From a virus, in IMG/VR virus record IMGVR_UViG_3300023184_000106, positions 1 to 64,000 of that record: a DNA stretch of 64,000 bases. One strand, 5' to 3'. Position numbers and translations under genes: made by a program. The notes beneath the pieces were generated by a model. That model had not been told where the DNA came from. It saw nothing but the letters and a program-made list of their open reading frames with translations, and ran no database searches. Each line of letters opens with the position of its first letter. The stretch's first letter is position 1. This document shows, in pieces, positions 57,145 to 64,000 of this stretch.

Positions 57145-57701
57145 GCTTCCTCCATACTTATGTCAACATTCCAGTATGATTGAATTCCTCTTTTAGCCAA
57201 GACAAAATTGCATGATGTAAATATTACACTATAATCTACTTCAGAACTTGTCTTTACTTTAATATCAAACTGTCCTTGTCCCGCAGTGCTTTCATAAAAT
57301 TCTTTTATATCTTCCGCTCCCCATGCTCCGTCAACTGTTTCATTTCTAAATGAGGGTAGCATTGTCCAAGATACGCTAAATGTACTTTTATCTGCAATAA
57401 AATATTTTCGCATTGAGCCATTTGCCATTCTAGATTGTTGCTCAATTCTATTATTCCCAATAGTAAATTCTGATCTATTATGTTCTGAAACTCTTCTCCA
57501 GGCAACAGTATCTTTTGTTGCGTATACTAATCCATTTGTAGTTGATGTACTTAAATTGTAGTATTGCCCTGGGACAACTGTTGTTGCGCCCTTATATAAA
57601 AATGTAGGTGTTGGCGGGGAAACTATTGCAAGATTAATTGCAAGAGGATCTTTTGCCTTAATTGATAAAGCTGACCCTTTTGGTAATACTTCATATGACA
57701 T
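57141..57701 (-). CDS. Distal-tail-like minor tail protein
   Basis: 186 residues, mostly beta with a central helical part. Position directly after the tape measure and before the hub is that of the Dit protein in siphophages. The overlap with the hub gene is 4 bases. No sequence motif is diagnostic. Confidence 0.65.
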   Translation of the reverse strand: MSYEVLPKGSALSIKAKDPLAINLAIVSPPTPTFLYKGATTVVPGQYYNLSTSTTNGLVYATKDTVAWRRVSEHNRSEFTIGNNRIEQQSRMANGSMRKYFIADKSTFSVSWTMLPSFRNETVDGAWGAEDIKEFYESTAGQGQFDIKVKTSSEVDYSVIFTSCNFVLAKRGIQSYWNVDISMEEA

Positions 57702-60700
57702 TAATTGCTCCTCCCTGGTCCTACTTGGCCGCTATAATTCTTTTCCATATCTTTAATAACCTTTATTGTTTTCATGGTTACCCTATTGCTTAATGACTCT
57801 ATATCCATTCCTTCTGGAGCGGTTATATAGTTAGTAATATTTACTCCGCCTCCGCCCGAATTTCTTGTAGGCTCAAAGAATTTTTGCGCCTGTTGAACAT
57901 CAAATCTAGGGGATGAGTATGGAATATCAGACATATTTGGAATAACCATATTACCAAACACCAATTCTGGTCCTCGGTCTCCAACAATTGTTGGGACCAT
58001 TGGGTTAATTTTATCTATTCCGTACCCAGCCTTGACAACACCATATGTTGTATCATGGTCACCTGTGGGAGGTTGCATGATTTTCCAAGTTTTACCATCT
58101 TTATCAGTAAAGGTACTGCCTACTTTGGGGGTTATCCCAGCTGCTTGGAATTGTCTAATATCCACTTCATATGATTTATTATTTCGTGAATCAGTTACAG
58201 TGCCAACTGATAAACCAGGTGTTGCTTTCGCTCCAGGGACCTTGTATCCCATTGCTGCGGCTAATTCTTTAATGGTCATTCCACCAGCAATACCCTTAAC
58301 AATAGAATCTGCATTTTTATTTGCCGCTGCAATATCTGATGCTATTGTTCCAGCAATTGTTGGATTAATTCCCGTTGTTCCCATTACGCCGCCAGGTAAG
58401 AGTGGGGTAGTTGTCTTTAAAGGTGTTGGCTTACCATTTTTATCAAATAAATTTAATTTTTCAAATGCGTCTTTTACGCTTTTTGCTAGAAGCGTGTTGC
58501 CAGTACCAGATTTTTGTATTTCTGCAAATAGTGCAATAAGGTTTTCATTTGATGTTTTTGTAGCAGCGCCTTGTTTAGATGGATCAAGAAATTGAATATC
58601 ATTTTTTTGCTGCAACAGATTTTCATATCTACCTTTAAATGCAGTTATTGCGGTTGATGCAGCTTGGGCATCAGCAGATTTTTCTGCTGCTATTGCTGCT
58701 TTTCTGGCAGCCGCATCTATGCTAGCCTGAACTGCTTCAGCTTTTTTCTGTGCCGCTGCTGCTTTTTTATCTGCATCATCACGTATAGCCTCTTGTGCAA
58801 GTTGCATTTGATATTCTTTTGTTAATTGCTGCTGTTTAATTTGAGCTTGTGCAGCTGCGGCCATATCTCCTCTTGCAATAGCATCTTGATATTCTAGTTG
58901 CGTTTGTAGTGAGTTTAGTTGATAGCTTTCTGCATTTTGTATTTTTTGCATTGCCTTAAGCTTGGCATCTGCTTCATCTTGAATTAATTTAATTTTTTTA
59001 TTAATTGCTTTAATTTCATCTTCAGCATTTCTTTGTGATTGCGCTGCTGCCCTTGCTGATGCTTGTGAGTTTGAATCGATTATTTTCTTTAGGCCTGTAA
59101 GGGTTTTCCCCATTGTTGAAAATGTAGTTGATGGGCCTGCTGCTGTTGCAAGATTATTCATTGCAGTTCCAAAAGCTGAATTAAATGCTGCTAGGCCAAT
59201 TGCTGCCTCTGAACTTATTTCTTTAAAGTTTACAACAATATCAGAACTGTACAATTGCCATTTAGCCAACATGCCAGCTATTGAGTCGGCGCTGTTTGAT
59301 ATTGCTTGGAATTCTGGAGGCAGATTAGAAAATGCGCTCTCGCCCATTCCTTTGGTAAATCCTGGAACACTTGAAAGCTTTTCCATTGAAATTCTAAATG
59401 CATCTGCTGCTGTTATAATTTTTCCAAACTCATCTTTGGTGCCAACAAGTGAGTTCTGGTATTGGCTAAAGGAATTTATAACAGAAGATATTCCTTCAAT
59501 TGTTGCAGTTTTTAAATCATCAAAACCTGAATCTTTTATGCTTCCGTCAAGTACTTTTGTAAAACTTTCAATACTATATTTAGCAGCAGTTGCCTTATCG
59601 GTAATGCCCATAAATCCAGCATCTGAAAGAACTGCAAATGCGCTACTTGCATTTTTTGAAACTGATATAGATGCGTAAATCTTTTTATTGGCTTCTTCAA
59701 CACTCATGCCAGCTGCAAGGAATTGAGCCTTTATGTTAGTTGCTGTTTGTATAATGTTATTCTGTCCTACAGAACTAAATGTATCTACAAACTCTCCTAA
59801 ATTCTTTTTAGCATTTTCTTTTTCTTTTTTAAGATCTGTTATGGATAAAGTTAATCCTGGGACAGAAGACCCTTGATAAGCTCCCTTTGCTGATGCAAAC
59901 ATTGCTTTCTGTCTTTCTGAAACAAGCTTCATGGTATCTGCTAACTTAAAGTATTTAATACCCGCTTGCTCGGCACCCTTTTCCGTCATACCAAAAGTTA
60001 ATTGTGTATTTTGATGAAGTTGATCCATATGCTTTTTAAGAGCGTATATGGCTGATCCTAAAGTTATAATTGCGCCTATTGGGCCTGCAAATTTAAATTT
60101 AGTTAATACGTTAACAAATGCTTTTGCCGTAAAAGATCCACCTCTAAGTGCAGTTGCTGCTCCTTTTACTCCAGTAGCTAATGCTTTTGCACCACTTGCA
60201 AGTTTAGGACCCATCATAGGAAGTATGCTTGAACCAATCATTACTCCCATACCAAGATTTTGATTTTGTTGCATGAGCGCCATTCCAGCCATTTGGCCGC
60301 CCATCATAGTGCCCATTCCTGCTCCACCACTCATAGTTCCTCGTGGAGCAACTAGACCCTTTTGTACAGCCTGTTGTCTTGTTATTGCTTGTCCGTCTAC
60401 TTGATATTGTGTTTTTCTAAATCCCAGATATCCGCTCTTTCTGCTTTCTACAGTACCTACGCCTTCTACTTGACTTGACATCCAAGGGGTTAACCCTATA
60501 GGCCCAGTAATTGCGTTAGGTTTGTACTGCGTGTTAAGTGTCCCAGCTTCTCTATGTTGTTGATATGCTTCATTTCTTAATAAAGATCTTCCCATCTTGG
60601 CTTGAATTTCTGCTTGTCTTGCGGCAGATGCGGCGATGGACGCTGCTTTTTTTGCAGCGTTACCCATAGACTTTCCAGCATCAGAGTATGCTGTTCCAAT

Positions 60701-63700
60701 ATAATTTCCTGAAACTGATAAAGTTTGTTTTAATAATTTTGATCCATGGGAAACTGAAACTGAAAGGTTTTTAAAAGCAGATGCAATATCTGCTCCGTTC
60801 CCAATTTGTGCCATTCTTAAAGTGCTGATAACACTGCTTGCAGATGGTGTAAATCCTCCACTATACGCATTTCCAGACACACCTGCGCCACCGACATATG
60901 GTGTGCGAGAAACACTCATTTGTGAATTGCCAGATGAGGTGTATGATGATTCCGATGATCCTCTATACGAGGCGGCTCTTTCTGCTTTTGCTCTTACTTG
61001 TTCTGCTCTTGCAGCTGGGTTACCCTTTTTACCGTATGAACGCTTACCGCTAGTAATTGGGCCACCATAGTTAAAACCAGGAACCTTGGAGTGCATATCA
61101 TGATACTTTCTCCAATCAACCGATCTACCAGCCTCTAAGCGCTTAACCATTTTTTGATAAAGGGCTGCCTCAACTCTTGTTAATTTAAATGATTTTATAA
61201 CCTGCTTAAGCTTAGGCAATACCCTATTTATTTCCTCTATCATTAAATGATGATATTGATCTGGAGTCATCTTTCTTGCAATATCTGATGTAGCCATTGC
61301 AAAATCTTTTCGTGCTCCACCCTTTACTCCAAGTAGGTTAACGGTTGCTTGCTGCGCCATTGAAGGAAGATTAAAGTTATACTCTCTTTGTCCTGAAGCT
61401 CTTCCAAATACGCCGCCTGCGCCTTCATCTGCCATGTTATTGCCAAATACATTGCTTGAAGAAAGATCTTTATCATTACGGACTAATGATGCAACTAATT
61501 GCCTTATGTATTGTTTTTGTGTAAAGCTTCTTCCACCCTTTGCAAGCCTAGCATCGTATGGAGATTCAAGAACTATTACTTTTCTCTTACCTGCGGGATC
61601 TGTTGGATCAATCATTGTTCTAATTGTGTGCTTGGCTGTATTTAATCCGTTTGCACGTCGTGCTATTTCCGTAGCCCTGAGTGATGCAATAGCTGATCTT
61701 TCGTCTAGCTGTGGCTTAACAAATGATCTAGACCCATCTGGCTTTAGCCAAACTCCGCCTATTCCTTCTACTGGAAAGCTATGTCCTGTTGATTTGGTTT
61801 CAAGTGTTCCAAAATTAGTTGGCTTAATTCTTTTAAATCTGCTTGAAGATACCCTGGCTGAAATTTTATCCATGATCCCACCATTGAGGATGCTTGTGTT
61901 GTATGCCTGAATTTTTTCTCTAATCCAGGGGTACCTGGCCATGTTTTTTTCATGTTCTGCAGCGTACCTAGCCTGCTGAGCTACTCTAAAAGCTTCTAAT
62001 CTTGGAGAGAGTCCGTATGAAGATCTATTTGCAGATATTGATCCCCCTGGGATTCCGCCACCCATGTTTCTCTTAAGGAACATTTTTGCCATAAGTTTAG
62101 CAAGAGCTTGTCTACTAGTGTTAAAAGATTTTCCGCTATATGTTCCAAGTAGACCTTTTGCCACAGAAGAAAGTTTGGATTTTTCAATTGAAGTTAAACC
62201 CGATGCACCTTTAATTAATGTTCGTAAAGCAACATTTGTTTTCTCGCCCCTTGGTCCGTAAGGTTGAAGTACGGAATTAAATAATGATTTAAATGATTTT
62301 GATCCGACTCTTATTGAGCTAAATGATCTAGAAGGAAGTATTTCTTTTTGAAACCATTGTTCAAAAGTTAAGTCTCCATTGTTTCCGCCAAATACTCTAC
62401 CGTCTTTTTCAAGCTTACTTATCATTTCCTTGAAGACTTTATTAAATTTATCTTGATTCCTTGGATCGCCACCAAGGTTATCGGATGCGGTCATCCATGG
62501 CTCAAAGGGGTGTCGTCCTGCTCTTATTGCTTTTTGAAATTCGTTTGCTAACTGAGGACCAGTCATTCCTCTGCCAGTTGAACGTGTTTCTTGATTAGCA
62601 TCTGCCGTCATCCAAATTGGAATTCCCTTGCCTACGCTTACAGTGTTCTTATAATTAACAAAGTTACCGAGAGAGTCTGTATAACCACTTTGAGATCTAA
62701 CGTCTCTTATATCAGATGCTGAACCCATTGCTACATGACTTCTTTCAAATCTGGGAGTGCCATCTGCATTGTAACGAGATCGTGGGTTTTGTCTTCCGTA
62801 CGATTTTAATCCTCTTTTAATCTGCCCGCCAAAACTGTATCCATTATTTGCAGCATCTACTGCGGCATAAAGTTCAGGATCTTTTTCAATCTTTGGCCCA
62901 AATACTGTTTCTCCTGGAGTCAAGTTGGCAGTTATCTCTCCGCCACTGTTCAAGTATGTTTGTGGTGCCATCGCAACAAGGTCAGCATTTGCTGGGTCCA
63001 TTGAGGCTTGCTGGTTTAAAACATACCCTCCAACTGGAACATTCCCCAGTCTGTCATCATAATTAATTGATGTTGATCCGCTTACTGTTGTTTTATTTGC
63101 ATGAAATCCTTCAATACGACCACCCTCATAAAATCTTGGCAGTCTTGTTGTTTCTATTGAATAGGGTGCACCAAATGTTCTTACTCCACGTAGTCGCCCA
63201 AACTCTTCCATTACTGCACGGTTTGATTGCTTCTTGTATAAATCTCTAAGGGTAAATTGTCCATTAACATCAACAACTGGTTGATTCATTAATGGTGCTC
63301 TATTTAGGTTAAGTGTTCTTCCTCTGCTACCAGCAAATGATGTTAGCGCTGATCCCATCATTGTTTCAATTTCTGAATTAAGCGCCATGATTCTAGCTTT
63401 TGCTTGGTCTACAGTCATTTTCCCAGCTTTTAATTCAGCAACTATGGCAGCTGAACCAGCTGCTGCTTTATCAGTAAACATTGATGTAATTGGGAGAATG
63501 TCATCAAAAGTTCCAAGAAGTTCTGAGCTTACTGTTCCACCCAACGCAATAGTCTTTTTTAGTGACTCAACTTCTGCTTTTGTTTGCATTCCTAACGTGG
63601 CCATTAATGCGTGGAATCTTGCAGCTTCTCCAGAAACTATTCCTGTGGAGATACCCTTTACGGATGTGAGCCCTTCGTAATCTGGAAGTCTTTGATCCAT

Positions 63701-64000
63701 ATATACTTGCGGAGCTCTTTGAATTCCTCTATTAACTGGTATTGCTGCTGGAACAACTCCCATCAATGATGCTGGTCTTTGTGGATCCCTCGGAAGAATG
63801 TGAGCCATAGCTCTTGTATTTTCATCCCCAGATAATCTGTTTGTTGGATCTACTTCTCTTCTTATTGAAGCTGAACCAGACATTATTGCGCTTCCCTGCA
63901 CTGTGGCCACACTAGGATTTACTGGAACTGCTCCCTTTAACATTTGTGTATTTAAATTTGCATAGTCTGAAATTAATTTTTTCAGTGCTACATCTAAAAC
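57701..64000 (-). CDS. Tape measure protein, N-terminus outside the window
   Basis: More than 2099 codons; the frame is open upstream of the ATG at 63943 for 19 more codons (VLDVALKKLISDYANLNTQ) to the window edge, so the true start lies outside. Gly-rich GG[RQ]I repeats occur about 280 and 375. Hydrophobic helices (about 1240-1330) may pass the membrane during DNA entry. Long Ala/Lys/Gln coiled coil is at about 1630-1790. Residues about 700-955 (ATG 63943 numbering) form a separate compact region with VWLKPDGSRSFVKPQL, ATEIARRANG and NDKDLSSSNVFGN, which resembles an atypical kinase fold. It sets tail length. Confidence 0.9.
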   Translation of the reverse strand, partial: VLDVALKKLISDYANLNTQMLKGAVPVNPSVATVQGSAIMSGSASIRREVDPTNRLSGDENTRAMAHILPRDPQRPASLMGVVPAAIPVNRGIQRAPQVYMDQRLPDYEGLTSVKGISTGIVSGEAARFHALMATLGMQTKAEVESLKKTIALGGTVSSELLGTFDDILPITSMFTDKAAAGSAAIVAELKAGKMTVDQAKARIMALNSEIETMMGSALTSFAGSRGRTLNLNRAPLMNQPVVDVNGQFTLRDLYKKQSNRAVMEEFGRLRGVRTFGAPYSIETTRLPRFYEGGRIEGFHANKTTVSGSTSINYDDRLGNVPVGGYVLNQQASMDPANADLVAMAPQTYLNSGGEITANLTPGETVFGPKIEKDPELYAAVDAANNGYSFGGQIKRGLKSYGRQNPRSRYNADGTPRFERSHVAMGSASDIRDVRSQSGYTDSLGNFVNYKNTVSVGKGIPIWMTADANQETRSTGRGMTGPQLANEFQKAIRAGRHPFEPWMTASDNLGGDPRNQDKFNKVFKEMISKLEKDGRVFGGNNGDLTFEQWFQKEILPSRSFSSIRVGSKSFKSLFNSVLQPYGPRGEKTNVALRTLIKGASGLTSIEKSKLSSVAKGLLGTYSGKSFNTSRQALAKLMAKMFLKRNMGGGIPGGSISANRSSYGLSPRLEAFRVAQQARYAAEHEKNMARYPWIREKIQAYNTSILNGGIMDKISARVSSSRFKRIKPTNFGTLETKSTGHSFPVEGIGGVWLKPDGSRSFVKPQLDERSAIASLRATEIARRANGLNTAKHTIRTMIDPTDPAGKRKVIVLESPYDARLAKGGRSFTQKQYIRQLVASLVRNDKDLSSSNVFGNNMADEGAGGVFGRASGQREYNFNLPSMAQQATVNLLGVKGGARKDFAMATSDIARKMTPDQYHHLMIEEINRVLPKLKQVIKSFKLTRVEAALYQKMVKRLEAGRSVDWRKYHDMHSKVPGFNYGGPITSGKRSYGKKGNPAARAEQVRAKAERAASYRGSSESSYTSSGNSQMSVSRTPYVGGAGVSGNAYSGGFTPSASSVISTLRMAQIGNGADIASAFKNLSVSVSHGSKLLKQTLSVSGNYIGTAYSDAGKSMGNAAKKAASIAASAARQAEIQAKMGRSLLRNEAYQQHREAGTLNTQYKPNAITGPIGLTPWMSSQVEGVGTVESRKSGYLGFRKTQYQVDGQAITRQQAVQKGLVAPRGTMSGGAGMGTMMGGQMAGMALMQQNQNLGMGVMIGSSILPMMGPKLASGAKALATGVKGAATALRGGSFTAKAFVNVLTKFKFAGPIGAIITLGSAIYALKKHMDQLHQNTQLTFGMTEKGAEQAGIKYFKLADTMKLVSERQKAMFASAKGAYQGSSVPGLTLSITDLKKEKENAKKNLGEFVDTFSSVGQNNIIQTATNIKAQFLAAGMSVEEANKKIYASISVSKNASSAFAVLSDAGFMGITDKATAAKYSIESFTKVLDGSIKDSGFDDLKTATIEGISSVINSFSQYQNSLVGTKDEFGKIITAADAFRISMEKLSSVPGFTKGMGESAFSNLPPEFQAISNSADSIAGMLAKWQLYSSDIVVNFKEISSEAAIGLAAFNSAFGTAMNNLATAAGPSTTFSTMGKTLTGLKKIIDSNSQASARAAAQSQRNAEDEIKAINKKIKLIQDEADAKLKAMQKIQNAESYQLNSLQTQLEYQDAIARGDMAAAAQAQIKQQQLTKEYQMQLAQEAIRDDADKKAAAAQKKAEAVQASIDAAARKAAIAAEKSADAQAASTAITAFKGRYENLLQQKNDIQFLDPSKQGAATKTSNENLIALFAEIQKSGTGNTLLAKSVKDAFEKLNLFDKNGKPTPLKTTTPLLPGGVMGTTGINPTIAGTIASDIAAANKNADSIVKGIAGGMTIKELAAAMGYKVPGAKATPGLSVGTVTDSRNNKSYEVDIRQFQAAGITPKVGSTFTDKDGKTWKIMQPPTGDHDTTYGVVKAGYGIDKINPMVPTIVGDRGPELVFGNMVIPNMSDIPYSSPRFDVQQAQKFFEPTRNSGGGGVNITNYITAPEGMDIESLSNRVTMKTIKVIKDMEKNYSGQVGPGRSN

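Overview
The window is a contiguous piece of an AT-rich, tailed-phage genome. Every supported gene is on the minus strand, so transcription runs from position 64000 toward 1. The phage very probably infects an actinobacterium. It encodes a WhiB-type Fe-S regulator, a proteasome-beta-like hydrolase, many small zinc-ribbon proteins of types common in actinophages, and secreted proteins that look like those of streamlined freshwater actinobacteria (acI/Nanopelagicales). The host assignment is inference. Genes are packed with ATGA or TAATG stop/start overlaps, and GTG and TTG starts are used repeatedly. No stretch above 300 bases lacks a gene; the longest non-coding gaps are under about 100 bases and mostly hold promoters or terminators.

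Layout in transcription order. (1) 64000-45544, tail module: tape measure (its frame is open to the window edge), distal-tail-like protein, large hub-like protein, minor tail proteins, two very large fibre/adhesin proteins and small coiled-coil proteins. (2) 45541-45474: a promoter, palindrome and terminator cluster. (3) 45457-34896, replication: metallophosphoesterase, MerR-like HTH protein, DnaB-type helicase with a candidate loader, primase, ssDNA-binding protein, DnaE polymerase, MazG-like protein and RecA. (4) 34909-31273: zinc-ribbon protein, nuclease candidate, a 2-oxoglutarate oxygenase, a XapX-like membrane protein, Cas4/RecB-like exonuclease and RuvC-like resolvase. (5) 31276-26934: two tandem SGNH-like paralogues, small and large terminase, and tRNA-Met. 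(6) 26918-19544, accessory block: two more SGNH-like proteins, quinone-oxidoreductase-like enzyme, carbamoyltransferase, tRNA-Arg, GlcNAc-type glycosyltransferase, a kinase/nucleotidylyltransferase fusion, SNase and FmdB-like protein. (7) 19476-15393: a 906-residue secreted coiled-coil protein, three small membrane proteins (holin candidates) and a CHAP endolysin. (8) 15244-9068: SDR, WhiB, proteasome-like hydrolase, secreted subtilase, thioredoxin and a secreted Ala/Thr-rich protein. (9) 9000-1: luciferase-like monooxygenase, arrays of tiny proteins, SDR, cytochrome P450, three 2-oxoglutarate/Fe(II) oxygenases, a PD-(D/E)XK nuclease and micro-zinc-ribbons.

The most unusual content is oxidative and surface-type chemistry: one P450, four 2OG-Fe(II) oxygenases, a flavin monooxygenase, two SDRs, a quinone-oxidoreductase-like enzyme, a carbamoyltransferase, a glycosyltransferase and four SGNH-like proteins. 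These could tailor host lipid, envelope glycan or a small molecule; no substrate can be read from sequence. A second theme is regulation. At least ten genes have a -10 hexamer exactly 6 nt upstream of the ATG, which predicts leaderless mRNAs. One intergenic inverted repeat looks like a transcript-length-dependent switch on translation of the 906-residue protein.
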